Assembly: GCF_946482605.1 (NCBI RefSeq)
Contig: NZ_CAMLSE010000029.1
Location: forward strand, 32,621 to 96,620
Direction: 5' to 3'
Source: an uncultured Dyadobacter sp.
Lineage (GTDB): Bacteria > Bacteroidota > Bacteroidia > Cytophagales > Spirosomataceae
Length of the DNA stretch: 64,000 nt
Shown here: positions 9,162 through 18,689 of the stretch, piece after piece
Position numbering within the stretch: the first letter of the stretch is position 1
Layout of the letters: the number at the start of each line of letters is the position of its first letter
Notes under the pieces: generated by a model
The model's database searches: none
The model's input: the letters and a program-made list of their open reading frames with translations, nothing else
Told to the model about the DNA's origin: nothing
Position numbers and translations under genes: made by a program

Positions 9162-10156
9162 TGATTTGCAGGGCCAATTTTGCTTTGATAATTGTAAAAC
9201 ACATCTGCCCCAAATGACCATTTGTGCAATGTGGTGTGCCATGGATAGCCCGACAGGCTATGAATCACATTCTGAATATCCAGGTAGTCGCTATCGTTAA
9301 CGGCAAATGCCGCGGTAAGTCCGTTAATGCCGGCGAATTCCACCCCGCCATAGAAGCGACCCTTGTTGTAGAAGGATTGTTGCTCGTCCTTATATGGCAC
9401 CCGCTTAAAGCCCAACCTGTTGGCAGCCTCATAAGCGTGTGGAAAAAAACCTGTAAACCGGTCGAAGCCGATAAAGAAACGCCGGATTTCATTTTTTGCC
9501 TTATCGGGATGGTCATACTTATTTTTTAGCAAGATGCTGGCAAACCCGCCTCCCGTGTAGTAGCGGTCTTTTCCATCACCGAGGGGAATGATGTTGAAAG
9601 GCGGTCCGTCATTGTAATAATGGACGTCCCAATACCTTCCACCAGCCGAAAAGCTCCCCACCGCTTGTCCAAAATTACCCAGGTCATCGTCGTTAGCTCT
9701 AAAAATAAAATTGGTAGCAAATCCCAGGTAACCATCTGTGTATGGGTTCTTTAACGGTGTCGAGTTAAGAAACCCCATTGTGTACACCTGCTTCAAATAC
9801 CGCGCCGTGTCGATGCCCCTTTCGTGGAGATAGGGATTTGAGCGTTGTCCTCCCACCAGAATGCCCATCGCTACACGGGATTCGAGGCTTACTTTTTTTC
9901 GCTCCTTTTTGCTGAATGAGCTTCCAAGCCCGCCCTGAAACGTCGCCAGGGTGTATTGCAGATAGGGCATCGTATGCTTTGTCACCGCACCGGCCCCGGC
10001 GGAAGCGCTTAGCCGGAAGTTGGAGAGATATACATACTTGAATACCAAACCGATCCGGGCGTCGACGCTGAACCCATATTGCACTTTGAACTGCGCCGAA
10101 ACCCTCGCACCAGTCAGTGTGAGACAAAAGATAAGTATGTAAAATGTCCTTTTCAT
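9158..10156 (-). CDS. Secreted protein of unknown function, weakly like polymorphic toxin type 23
   Basis: A protein of 332 residues with a signal peptide (MKRTFYILIFCLTLTGARVSAQ) and a beta-strand-rich body full of G-x-G-F and aromatic strands. A segment with N-D-G-P-P-F followed by G-D-G-K-D-R-Y-Y-T-G-G resembles, from memory, the conserved core of proteins annotated as polymorphic toxin type 23 in Bacteroidota. The match is loose and I cannot confirm it. An outer-membrane barrel is the main alternative. It is translationally coupled to the lipoprotein gene downstream, and a metallophosphoesterase gene ends 31 bp upstream, so the three may form one transcript. Confidence 0.55.
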   Translation of the reverse strand: MKRTFYILIFCLTLTGARVSAQFKVQYGFSVDARIGLVFKYVYLSNFRLSASAGAGAVTKHTMPYLQYTLATFQGGLGSSFSKKERKKVSLESRVAMGILVGGQRSNPYLHERGIDTARYLKQVYTMGFLNSTPLKNPYTDGYLGFATNFIFRANDDDLGNFGQAVGSFSAGGRYWDVHYYNDGPPFNIIPLGDGKDRYYTGGGFASILLKNKYDHPDKAKNEIRRFFIGFDRFTGFFPHAYEAANRLGFKRVPYKDEQQSFYNKGRFYGGVEFAGINGLTAAFAVNDSDYLDIQNVIHSLSGYPWHTTLHKWSFGADVFYNYQSKIGPANQ

Positions 10157-10186
10157 AGTCAGAAGGGAAGTCTTTCAACCGATCTT

Positions 10187-11509
10187 TTAGATTTTGTCCT
10201 TTATCTTTTTCTGAAAAATCACCTCCATGCTTTCATCGCCACGCTGGGATTTTTTTCCCTTTTTGAATCCATAAAAAGTAACCCAGGTCTCGCCGCCTTC
10301 GAAAAAACTCAGTGTACTATATCCTACCGAGGCAGAGGAAAACAATGATCCCTTACCCATTCCAACCGGGTTCGACTTAGAGCCACTTCCGCTCACGATA
10401 AAATGATGGTCATCATTTTCAACGTATTGCAAAGTATGCTCATGGCCGCTCACAAATATGGCGTTCCTTTTCTCCAGGAGGCCCGTCAGCATTGCATTCT
10501 TAAACCTTCTGTAATAGCGGTTTCTGACATCCTGTTTGGGCCGGATAAGGTAAGTTCTTTCCAGCGGATAGAAAATGGTCGCAGCCGCCAGCACACCTCC
10601 AAAGATCTTTGACCAGACACCGGGAATTAGCATCAACAAACCCAATGTAGGAGACGGGATATACGCCCATCGCGAGACTTTTTCCAGTTCAGTAACCGGA
10701 AATGCGTACTGTTTCAGACTATATCGCCCACCATGCGGACCATAAGTGTACGGTGGATGGTGCATGGCAACTACAATGTTTTTCGATCGGTGCGCATCGA
10801 TCATTTTACTAAAATCTGTTGTAAACCTCTCTCCAATGGTTCCTCCGCCAGCCACCTGGGTATCCCATTGCGTAATGACCTGATGTGAATCGATAATTAA
10901 AGCGGTAATGCTGTCACTCAAATCAACCATAACCGGTCCCCTGGAAAAGTCCTTCGGCAAAAAATAATCCTTTTTTATGTCCTTGCCGGCATTCAGATAA
11001 TCGTTAACAAACTTTTGCTGCTCTTTCACTCCGACCGAGTCGTGCTTCCAGTCATGATTACCGGGGACAAAGATCCGCTGCCCCTTGAAATCTTTTAACA
11101 CATCGAGCTGCGTGGTCAAACGATATTCAGCATTCTCGCGCTCACGGGATGCGATTCTGAATTTACGCGCAGAAAGTTGCTGTCCGGTATCTGGCCTGGC
11201 GGGCATGCCACTGGGATAGATGTTATCACCCAAAAACAGAATGGCGCTACGCTCTGATTCTTTGGAAAGCACCTTTTTCAAATGTTTCAAAACCGGCACA
11301 GTATCAGGAGCTTCTGAATTTCCCGCATCCCCCACCAAATAAATCACATAACTGGGATTTCGTTTCATATCAAGCGGTTTCGCTCCCTTCATTTTTTTTG
11401 AATCAATCTTTGTCTTATACCCCGCACAGGAGCATAATCCCAAAATCAGGGCAAATTGAATTAGCATCCCGACATAAAGCTTGCTATCGAATGAGCTTTG
11501 TATTTTCAT
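10187..11509 (-). CDS. Calcineurin-like metallophosphoesterase lipoprotein
   Basis: A protein of 440 residues. The N-terminus has a hydrophobic stretch ending in L-C-S-C (lipidated Cys about 28), so it is probably anchored on the periplasmic or outer face. Metallophosphatase motifs come in order: G-D-A-G-N (metal site 1, about 60), F-L-G-D-N-I-Y (about 95), P-G-N-H-D-W (about 150), M-H-H-P-P-Y (about 265) and S-G-H-E-H-T (about 375). A hydrophobic segment (about 300-325) may touch the membrane. The overall design resembles purple acid phosphatase-like enzymes, which hydrolyse phosphate esters with two metal ions; the substrate is unknown. Confidence 0.85.
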   Translation of the reverse strand: MKIQSSFDSKLYVGMLIQFALILGLCSCAGYKTKIDSKKMKGAKPLDMKRNPSYVIYLVGDAGNSEAPDTVPVLKHLKKVLSKESERSAILFLGDNIYPSGMPARPDTGQQLSARKFRIASRERENAEYRLTTQLDVLKDFKGQRIFVPGNHDWKHDSVGVKEQQKFVNDYLNAGKDIKKDYFLPKDFSRGPVMVDLSDSITALIIDSHQVITQWDTQVAGGGTIGERFTTDFSKMIDAHRSKNIVVAMHHPPYTYGPHGGRYSLKQYAFPVTELEKVSRWAYIPSPTLGLLMLIPGVWSKIFGGVLAAATIFYPLERTYLIRPKQDVRNRYYRRFKNAMLTGLLEKRNAIFVSGHEHTLQYVENDDHHFIVSGSGSKSNPVGMGKGSLFSSASVGYSTLSFFEGGETWVTFYGFKKGKKSQRGDESMEVIFQKKIKDKI

Positions 11510-12042
11510 TGTGATTGGCTTAAAGCATTGTCACTTTGAGTTTTTATCAACATCGGATAAATCCATAAGCCGGCATGCAATGCATTGGCTTAAAACGTAA
11601 ACGCGGCATTACAATAAATGCGGACTGGTCGGGAAAAACAATCGGGACTGCCAAACGGAGCACCATAAACGTTTACAACCCGAGTTAAACACCCATTCTT
11701 TCGAACCACCAGAATGCGACCGGAACAATCGCAGAAGCGACCTGCTCAACAGAAGCACATCGATGGAAGCAGGCACATCAATATTTACAAGTTTTGATGG
11801 CAGTAATCCGTCGGCAAAAATGCGTATTTGGCGGTTAATAATAAGAAGACACTGATCTGCTTTTCTGCGGGGCGAGCTGTCCATAACGTTGAGGATTAGC
11901 GGTAAGAAAAGACATCCTTAACTAAGCTATTCCAAAAACAACGATATAGCAAACCGGTTAATAAGTTATTGGAATGCAGCAGTTTGAAATGCCATGGCCT
12001 GGCACAGGAATGACCTGAATGCGCATCACGCATTGGTCCTTA
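11510..12042. other. Intergenic region with no recognised gene
   Basis: About 530 bp between the metallophosphoesterase start and the end of the FHA-protease gene, both on the minus strand. It must hold the promoter of the metallophosphoesterase and probably the end of the signalling operon. One open stretch on the minus strand (11609-11884) has no protein-like composition. I see no strong terminator or RNA gene. Confidence 0.5.
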
Positions 12043-13461
12043 TCAGTTATTTAGCAGCCTGCTGACATGGGTGGCAATGATCCCGAAATTATAACCCTGT
12101 GCCTTTTCAATGCCTGCGTAATTAACGGCAATCAACTCGCCATGCTGGTTAAAGACGGGCGAACCGCTGGCACCGTGGAAAGAGGGTGCATTATATTGAA
12201 TTTCAAACCGATCCGATATTTTACTGACCTTTCCATGATCCAGGGACGCTTTTACTTTATTCTCCACATTCTTCGTCGCGAGATCAAAACCAAACGGGTA
12301 ACCGAAAACCGTCACTTCGTCGTCCTCGGATATGTCTTCTCTTTTGGAAATGATGTCTTTTACGGGAGTACATCCGTTAGCTATCTTTTTCGATTCCAGC
12401 TGGATCAGCGCCAGATCAACTTCCTTCTCACTGGCCACCTTAATGAGCCTGCATGGCAGCATGTTCTTGAAAAAATCATTTTTCTCGATCGTCGAGCCGT
12501 TCGGGAATATGCCTATCCTGACCGGCACACCAACTACATCCGAGCTTAGTGAATACTGACCAACAGATGATCTGGCAATGTTGATCGCCTTCTCCATAGC
12601 CTCCTTGTCGACGGAAACCTCGCTTACCCAGGGTGCTGCAACGTGTTTGTTTGTGATAATTTCTCCTTCATTGCTTACATAAAAACCCGATCCCGTAATT
12701 TCAAAGGGTTGGATTTCCTCCTTACGGGGGGAAATCGAATTGCCCGCACCAATAAAATACAGCGTGTCACCATTATCGACATACGCCAGGTAATAGGAGT
12801 TGTAAATCAAACCAATGCTGTTTTCGTACCTTTTCGAAACGGTTTCCCTGTAAAGTTTTCTTCTGAACTCATCCTTATACAATACACCGAGGAACATCAA
12901 AAGAACGGCGATCGGAACAATGAAGGCAACAGGGCGTCGCGAGGCCGCCTTCGGGATTTTTTTCCAATCCAGGTCTTGTACCTGGGCAAAACTCACTCTG
13001 TCGCCACGTTTTACCGGAAAGTCGGTAGTTCTGGGGATCTTATGACCGTTGACAAAAACCCCATTGGTGCTCTGGTCGCTGACGAAAATGCGCCCGCGCT
13101 TGTCGACCTTGATGATGGCATGGTACCGGCTGATATTCTGGTGATGGATCTGGATCGTGTTATCGGCATTTTTACCGACAGTGATCCGGTGTTTGATATT
13201 CGGACCGTCAGTTTGAACTGGTGACACGAGGTTCCAATCCAGTTTCACTGCATTTGCAAACATCACTGTGTCACCGCGATGGAGAGAAACCTGCCCCTTG
13301 TGAATGCGCCTGCCATTGACCCACGTTCCGTTCCTGCTGATGTCGGTCAGAGACATTGACCCGTTCGTTTCTATATTAAGTTCAGCGTGAGAACTACTGA
13401 TATGAGGGTGGGTCAGCACGATTTTATTGCTGGAATTACTTCCGATGGTAATGATAGTCAT
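12043..13461 (-). CDS. FHA-FHA-TM-trypsin-like serine protease
   Basis: A protein of 472 residues with a striking layout. FHA domain 1 covers about 3-75 (SSNKIVLTHPHISSSHAEL, R-N-G-T-W-V-N-G). FHA domain 2 covers about 92-165 (N-I-S-R-Y-H-A, S-T-N-G-V-F-V-N-G). One transmembrane helix lies at about 178-195 (FIVPIAVLLMFLGVLY). A trypsin/DegP-like S1 domain covers about 220-470, with His273 in T-N-K-H-V-A-A-P, Asp349 in E-V-D-L-A-L-I-Q-L and Ser432 in H-G-A-S-G-S-P-V-F. The FHA domains should read phosphothreonine in the cytoplasm while the protease acts in the periplasm. It is the last gene of the FHA/kinase/kinase/phosphatase operon, 45 bp after the phosphatase, so it is a likely effector or reader of that phosphorylation. 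Confidence 0.9.
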   Translation of the reverse strand: MTIITIGSNSSNKIVLTHPHISSSHAELNIETNGSMSLTDISRNGTWVNGRRIHKGQVSLHRGDTVMFANAVKLDWNLVSPVQTDGPNIKHRITVGKNADNTIQIHHQNISRYHAIIKVDKRGRIFVSDQSTNGVFVNGHKIPRTTDFPVKRGDRVSFAQVQDLDWKKIPKAASRRPVAFIVPIAVLLMFLGVLYKDEFRRKLYRETVSKRYENSIGLIYNSYYLAYVDNGDTLYFIGAGNSISPRKEEIQPFEITGSGFYVSNEGEIITNKHVAAPWVSEVSVDKEAMEKAINIARSSVGQYSLSSDVVGVPVRIGIFPNGSTIEKNDFFKNMLPCRLIKVASEKEVDLALIQLESKKIANGCTPVKDIISKREDISEDDEVTVFGYPFGFDLATKNVENKVKASLDHGKVSKISDRFEIQYNAPSFHGASGSPVFNQHGELIAVNYAGIEKAQGYNFGIIATHVSRLLNN

Positions 13462-13506
13462 GATAGCGGATGGTTACGGGAGTCAACGTTTTGATAAGGA
13501 GGGAGT

Positions 13507-14778
13507 TCACGACTCTCTGGGAACCTTTATGGATTTCAAGACCTGGTCTTTTTGCAGTCTTTCCCACTTTATATGTCTGTTGGCCTCTTTGAACTTGCGG
13601 AGCTGGGAGTCTTTGACACCCAGTTCCTTTGCGATCTTATTCATCGTATCGTCCTCTTTGACCGTGTAGTCGGGCGCCACCGTATAGTTAGAGTCCCGCT
13701 CCGACACATTCTGTCCGGCGTTTTGACCAAGCCTTTCACTATCACTCTGACTTGCGGTAACCTTTTTCCTTTCATCATTTGACGCCGGGGCTTTCACTGC
13801 TGATGGTCTGGCAGTCAATTTTACACTATCCAGTTTCGACCTGATTTCGATCAGATCACTGGACAATCTCGCTTGCTGAGTGGCCAAACTATCGGTTTTC
13901 TCCTTCGTTACAGGAAGTGTCCGCAAACCTCCCCAAAAAATGATGTAGCATAGCGCAACCGTGAGCAGTGCAACCCAGGCACTCAATATGTTCATGATGA
14001 TTCTGGTCTTCATATCGATACGGACTTTTAGTTTTGAATTAATTAATGGCTGCACGAAACTCACTGTAAGGTTATCGTGCCCTCCGCCTTGCCGGTTACC
14101 CGTCAAGTCGATTTGCTCGATCACTTTTTGGCTAAGTTTCTTCACATCCTGACTTTTGGTGAGCAATTGGAGCAGGTCTTCTTCCGGTACAGCCCCACAT
14201 ACGCCGTCGGTACACAGCATGAACAGATCCCCTTTCCAGAAAGGAATGTTGTCGTTGATCTCCACATCGACCTCCGATGCGATACCTAATGCACGTTGAA
14301 TGATGTTGGACTCTTCGGATAACCGGGCTTGTTCTTCTGTCAGAATGCCCCGTTTTACCAGCTCGAATACTTTTGAGTGGTCATCCGTGCGAAATACCTT
14401 TTCCCCGTCCCTCAACTGATACACCCGGCTATCTCCTACATGTGCGACAATGGCCTTATCGATGTTAATGATAACTGCGATCGCCGTGGTACCCATCCCA
14501 CGTAGTTCCTGCTGCTGCCGGCCACGGCGATAGATTTCATGATTCGCTTTGGTGATCGCACTCCTTAATGCCGCTGCCGGATCGGCATAGCGGGCATTGT
14601 TCAACTCATGTAAGATAATGTCAACGGCCATGGAAGAAGCCATTTTACCGCCCGCCGCGCCGCCCATGCCGTCACAAACTACGGAGGCAAATCCAAACCT
14701 GGTCAGCATACTTCCGGCACTATCCTGGTTTTCCTTTCGTCCTCCAATCGCGGATTTCAACGCATAGTTATATTTCAT
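13507..14778 (-). CDS. PP2C-type Ser/Thr phosphatase with TM helix and LysM-like domain
   Basis: A protein of 423 residues. A PP2C domain covers about 1-240: K-E-N-Q-D (16-19), V-C-D-G-M-G-G (34-40), V-G-D-S-R-V-Y, L-C-T-D-G-V-C-G and G-G-H-D-N-L-T hold the metal-binding aspartates. One transmembrane helix follows (about 262-285). A low-complexity Ser/Ala/Glu region leads to a C-terminal LysM-like domain (Y-T-V-K-E-D-D-T-M-N-K-I-A-K-E-L-G-V). The phosphatase would face the cytoplasm, where it reverses phosphorylation by the two kinases encoded just upstream, while the LysM part would bind peptidoglycan outside. The PASTA-kinase/PP2C systems of other bacteria offer a precedent, with the wall sensor on the kinase rather than the phosphatase. 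Confidence 0.92.
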   Translation of the reverse strand: MKYNYALKSAIGGRKENQDSAGSMLTRFGFASVVCDGMGGAAGGKMASSMAVDIILHELNNARYADPAAALRSAITKANHEIYRRGRQQQELRGMGTTAIAVIINIDKAIVAHVGDSRVYQLRDGEKVFRTDDHSKVFELVKRGILTEEQARLSEESNIIQRALGIASEVDVEINDNIPFWKGDLFMLCTDGVCGAVPEEDLLQLLTKSQDVKKLSQKVIEQIDLTGNRQGGGHDNLTVSFVQPLINSKLKVRIDMKTRIIMNILSAWVALLTVALCYIIFWGGLRTLPVTKEKTDSLATQQARLSSDLIEIRSKLDSVKLTARPSAVKAPASNDERKKVTASQSDSERLGQNAGQNVSERDSNYTVAPDYTVKEDDTMNKIAKELGVKDSQLRKFKEANRHIKWERLQKDQVLKSIKVPRES

Positions 14779-14785
14779 AAATCTT

Positions 14786-15691
14786 CTAGCTAAAAATTGC
14801 TTTTAACTTGTTCCACCACCCGGCCCCGTGGTCTTTCGCCTGCAATAGCGCTTCCTTGAATTCGATCGCACTTTGGTAGCGGTCGCTTTGCTTCTTTGCC
14901 GTAGCTTTTTTAAGCACATTGTAAATACGCGGCGGGATTGCGTTCGACGCCGGAATATTGTATTTCACCTGCATCTCCATAATCGAGTATTCGTTGGACC
15001 CGTTGAATGGGGGATTCCCGGTAATCAGTTCGTAGAAAGTGATCCCCGCAGCATAGATATCCGTGGTCGCATTGATGTGGTTACTCTCCCCTCTGATCTG
15101 CTCGGGCGGGGAATACTGCGGCGTGCCAATAACGATGCCGACGGATGTCTGGCGTTTGCCGCCGGTCACCTTAGCTACACCCAGGTCCATTACAATCGCT
15201 TTACCGTTCTCTACCATAATATTATCCGGCTTGATGTCCCGGTGGATGATAGCGGGCGTTTGTGAATGGAGGTAATGCAGCGCGTCCAGCACCTGGCAAA
15301 ACAAATCGATTCCGATCATCCGGGAAGTTGCCCTCTGATCCGTCGCTCTCTGCCGCTCCGTCGCCAGGTATTCCGCAATCCCGACTCCATTGATCAGCTG
15401 ACTGATGATGTGGTATTTCCCATTTGCGACGACGAAGTCATAACTGCTGATGATATGGCTGTGCCTTAACCTCGTCTGAATGAGGCCTTCGGTTTCGAAC
15501 CTTTCTACGAACTGCTTATCAGCGGCAAGCTGCCCGAACAGGATCTTGATGGCAACGGGGGTGCCGTCCGACCTTGTTCCTGCGTATACCTTGCCCATTC
15601 CGCCCTCCCCGATCGGCCGATTCGGTGGAAACGGGTTGAATGCGTACAATCCCTTCGGCCCTCTCAGATAAACTCCCTGTGAAGCTGTCAT
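14786..15691 (-). CDS. Hanks-type Ser/Thr protein kinase
   Basis: A protein of 301 residues that is essentially one kinase domain. It has the glycine loop (G-E-G-G-M-G-K-V-Y, about 32-40), V-A-I-K-I-L with the ATP lysine, the catalytic loop I-H-R-D-I-K-P-D-N, a metal site written D-L-G rather than D-F-G (M-D-L-G-V-A-K), and the A-P-E-like S-P-P-E-Q-I-R-G. No membrane helix is visible, so it is cytoplasmic. It overlaps the preceding kinase gene by 4 bp and is followed 7 bp later by the PP2C gene. It therefore belongs to the same operon and probably acts on the same substrates. Confidence 0.93.
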   Translation of the reverse strand: MTASQGVYLRGPKGLYAFNPFPPNRPIGEGGMGKVYAGTRSDGTPVAIKILFGQLAADKQFVERFETEGLIQTRLRHSHIISSYDFVVANGKYHIISQLINGVGIAEYLATERQRATDQRATSRMIGIDLFCQVLDALHYLHSQTPAIIHRDIKPDNIMVENGKAIVMDLGVAKVTGGKRQTSVGIVIGTPQYSPPEQIRGESNHINATTDIYAAGITFYELITGNPPFNGSNEYSIMEMQVKYNIPASNAIPPRIYNVLKKATAKKQSDRYQSAIEFKEALLQAKDHGAGWWNKLKAIFS

Positions 15692-17937
15692 TCTCCGCGA
15701 CGATTCATATAGACGACATTTCCGGCTGCTGCGGTATTCCCCTTGGCGGCTGCAAGGCCGAAATATCTTCGGGCGCTCACGTACAGGCCTTCCTGATGCG
15801 CTTTGATGCCTTTCTGATTGTAATAGACGCCAAGCACCTGTGCCGCAGAAGTATTCCCGTGCTTTTCAGCCAAATCGCAGTATTTCACAAACTGGTCCTC
15901 GCTCCCAACAACTCCGAAACCTCCAACCTCGTACAGATAGGCGATGTTCAGGTAATTTTTCGCGGCAGTGGTACTGTCGTTCTTAATCGCTTTCAGATAG
16001 CATGCCTCCGCTTCCTTGTAGCTTTTAGCAGTCCCCACGCCGTTACGGTAATCATAAGCGAGGTTCTCAATGGCGACAATATTGTCATTATCGAATTCTA
16101 CGGCCTTTTTGGTGTTGGTGAAGGATTTAACGTCGTCTTTGCCAACAATGTCCCCCATGAAAAACAGGTAGCCCAACCGGGATAGTGCGGGGGAATAATT
16201 CTGATTGGCCGCTTTGTAAATTAGCTTCATCCCCTCTGCAATGCTCTTGCCCACGCCCGTGCCTGTCAGGTACATATTGCCTAACGCCAGCTGGGCCGCG
16301 GGATGCCCTTTTTGTGACGACGCTTTGTACCAACGGACTGCCTCGCCGAGGTTGACATCTGTCCCGGAGCCATACTGATAAGCCTGCGCCAGGTTGGATT
16401 GTATGAATGCGTATCCGGTCTTAGCCGATCTCAGCAGGTATTCCAGCGCCAGTTTTTCGTTTTTAGGCACACCTTCGCCATTTGCGTACATCATGCCCAG
16501 GTTACCCAAAGCCTCCGGATCATCCGCTTCGGCCAGTTTTTTCATGGCTTCGATGGCTTCCAGGTAATACTTATCCGATTTGTAAACGTCTCTCTTTACC
16601 CCTTTTCCGGTTTGATATGCGTTGGCCATGCGCCAATAAGCCATTCTGAAACCGCGTTCCGCGGCGCTTGTCGAGTATTTCCATCCTTTCTGATAATCTT
16701 TGACCGTACCCAGACCATTATACGTCAATTCACCCAGATAATAATCGGCGTCCCCGGAACCCAGCTCGCTCGCCTCTTTCAGCTTTTGAAATGCCGACTT
16801 ATACTTTGCGCTGTAATAATCCTCCATACCCGGCACCAACGCGTGGAGCATTGTGATCCGCTGCGCCGTGGAGTCGGTACTCAGGTAATCATCCGCTTTT
16901 TCAAAGTAGTATTGAGCGCTGTCGTATTGGGCGATGCCCATAAAATGGACTGCTTTTGCCGCATTGGCCTCGTAATTCCTGACGTTGTGCCGGTACCATA
17001 AAAAGCCGGACAATCCCAACACGACGACAACCAGGACGGCCGCAGCTGTTATCCGCATTGATCTTTCTTTCCACCAGACTTTGCTCAGTGCGAGTTCGAA
17101 CGCCTGCCGGAACTCCGCCACCGTCTGATAGCGCTTTGCCTGGTCCTTGGCCGTCGCTTTTTTCAGGAATTGGTACAATGACTGAGATAGATGCTTGCTG
17201 CGGGGCAAAGGATCGTTTACCTGCGCCTGCATGGTATCGAATTCATTGCCTTTTTCGAACGGGGCCGTGCTCGTCAGCATTTCATAAATGGTTACTCCCA
17301 ATGCATAGAGATCGGTGTTCATTTTGATGTTGTCGCTCTCGCCCCGGATCTGTTCCGGCGGGGAATAGTTGGGCTTGCCGATGAGCGTACCGACGCCGGT
17401 CAGCGATTTGGTTTTCCCTCCCGTAAGCCGGGCAATGCCAAAATCCATCAGCTTGGTACTCCCATCCACGCAGATCCGGATATTGGATGGATCGATATCC
17501 CTGTGAATGATACCGCGCTGGTGCAGGGTTTCAAGCCCGTTCAATACATCGTCGATGATGAGCTTGGCTTCATGGTAAGAATAGACCTTCCCTTGTGCCT
17601 TCTTCTCATCGATCAGTTTGTTCAGGTCCGTACCTTCGATGTAGGCGCTTACGTCGTGACAAATGCCGTCCTGTTCGATAAAATCAAGCATTTCGATCAG
17701 GTTGTTATGCAAGATCCTGATTTCACTGGAGCGCCTTACCCGCTCCACGACGCTAATGTTTTCAGTCAGGTCCCGGAAAAGGATCTTGACCGCCACCGGC
17801 CTGTCTTTTCCCGTTTCCTTGCTAATGCCTTTTCCCCTGAAAACCACGCCCATTCCGCCCGTTCCCAGGTAATCTGTCTGATTCTTCGGATCAAACAGAT
17901 AGGTTGCTTTCGTACCGCTTAGTTGGATCTGTGCCAT
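15688..17937 (-). CDS. Membrane Ser/Thr kinase with periplasmic Sel1 repeats
   Basis: A protein of 749 residues. The N-terminal kinase domain (about 8-285) has G-T-G-G-M-G-V-V-F, V-A-V-K-I-L and M-D-F-G-I-A-R. Its catalytic loop reads H-R-D-I-D-P-S-N, so the usual lysine two residues after the catalytic aspartate is an aspartate. A transmembrane helix follows (about 293-315, VLVVVVLGLSGFLWY). Then come many Sel1/TPR-like repeats (A-x-x-x-L-G-x-M-Y-x-x-G-x-G-V) to the end. The repeats should lie outside the inner membrane and bind proteins or peptides that control the kinase. The altered catalytic loop may mean weak or altered activity, with the second kinase doing most of the catalysis. Confidence 0.92.
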   Translation of the reverse strand: MAQIQLSGTKATYLFDPKNQTDYLGTGGMGVVFRGKGISKETGKDRPVAVKILFRDLTENISVVERVRRSSEIRILHNNLIEMLDFIEQDGICHDVSAYIEGTDLNKLIDEKKAQGKVYSYHEAKLIIDDVLNGLETLHQRGIIHRDIDPSNIRICVDGSTKLMDFGIARLTGGKTKSLTGVGTLIGKPNYSPPEQIRGESDNIKMNTDLYALGVTIYEMLTSTAPFEKGNEFDTMQAQVNDPLPRSKHLSQSLYQFLKKATAKDQAKRYQTVAEFRQAFELALSKVWWKERSMRITAAAVLVVVVLGLSGFLWYRHNVRNYEANAAKAVHFMGIAQYDSAQYYFEKADDYLSTDSTAQRITMLHALVPGMEDYYSAKYKSAFQKLKEASELGSGDADYYLGELTYNGLGTVKDYQKGWKYSTSAAERGFRMAYWRMANAYQTGKGVKRDVYKSDKYYLEAIEAMKKLAEADDPEALGNLGMMYANGEGVPKNEKLALEYLLRSAKTGYAFIQSNLAQAYQYGSGTDVNLGEAVRWYKASSQKGHPAAQLALGNMYLTGTGVGKSIAEGMKLIYKAANQNYSPALSRLGYLFFMGDIVGKDDVKSFTNTKKAVEFDNDNIVAIENLAYDYRNGVGTAKSYKEAEACYLKAIKNDSTTAAKNYLNIAYLYEVGGFGVVGSEDQFVKYCDLAEKHGNTSAAQVLGVYYNQKGIKAHQEGLYVSARRYFGLAAAKGNTAAAGNVVYMNRRGE

Positions 17938-17974
17938 TTCAATGATCGGTGATGGGTAGAAGTGAGAGGTGATT

Positions 17975-18559
17975 TCAGGTATTGAAATTCATTGGACGGG
18001 TGCCGTCCGTGTAAAAATCCCGGGAAGCGTAATCGTAATCGAGCACTTCCTTGAATACTTCACTTTTATGCAGGTTCTCGGCATACCGGTCTGCTATCAC
18101 GATTTTCATGGTGTAGTTCCCGATCTTCAATTTGTCGGCGTCCTTGACGACGATCCCATTGTAAGCCAGGAGTTTCTTGCCGTTGAGGAACGTGCCATTG
18201 GCCGATGTGGTGTCGATCAAAATGACGTCCAGCCGGTTCTCCTCTGCATTGACGGTGATGTTCAGCGTGGCGTGCTTCCCCGAGACGGTCACTTCGTTGA
18301 GCCTGACCGTGCAGTCGTGGTCCCTACCGAGGAAGTTGTTTCCCTCACGCAAGACCCAGTACTCACCGGATTCTGTTTTGGAAAACGAAACCAGAAACCC
18401 GACTATCGGGTTTGCAGCGCTGAGCTGTCCATCGGCGGGACTATTCTCCTGCCCGGAAACGATCGTTCCGCCTTTTTTGGGCGCAGCCTCATAATGGTAA
18501 TTGTTCGAAACCGTACCCTCGTGGGCAGACGGGAGGTTGTTGGGGACTGTTTTGTTCAT
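17975..18559 (-). CDS. Cytoplasmic FHA-domain protein
   Basis: A protein of 194 residues. The first 60 residues are polar and Ser/Gly-rich. An FHA domain follows at about 70-165: L-G-R-D-H-D-C-T-V-R-L, V-S-G-K-H-A-T-L and T-S-A-N-G-T-F-L-N-G-K-K-L, the loops that bind phosphothreonine. No membrane segment is seen. It is the first gene of the FHA-kinase-kinase-phosphatase-FHA/protease operon, 37 bp before the Sel1 kinase. It is likely an adaptor or a kinase substrate, as small FHA proteins such as GarA are in actinobacteria. Confidence 0.88.
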   Translation of the reverse strand: MNKTVPNNLPSAHEGTVSNNYHYEAAPKKGGTIVSGQENSPADGQLSAANPIVGFLVSFSKTESGEYWVLREGNNFLGRDHDCTVRLNEVTVSGKHATLNITVNAEENRLDVILIDTTSANGTFLNGKKLLAYNGIVVKDADKLKIGNYTMKIVIADRYAENLHKSEVFKEVLDYDYASRDFYTDGTRPMNFNT

Positions 18560-18689
18560 TTTTGAAGGTTGATTTCAGGTTAAAATTTTTGAAAAGGCAA
18601 TGAGGGTCCTGATGCACCGGGGACCGGGCAAAGGCAAGAGAAATCGTTTTCGAATGTTGTTAGTTCGGGTTGGGAATAAATTCTGGAAT

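Noticed and set aside
11609..11884. 91-codon open frame on the minus strand
   Set aside because: No family likeness, odd composition and isolated; treated as chance.
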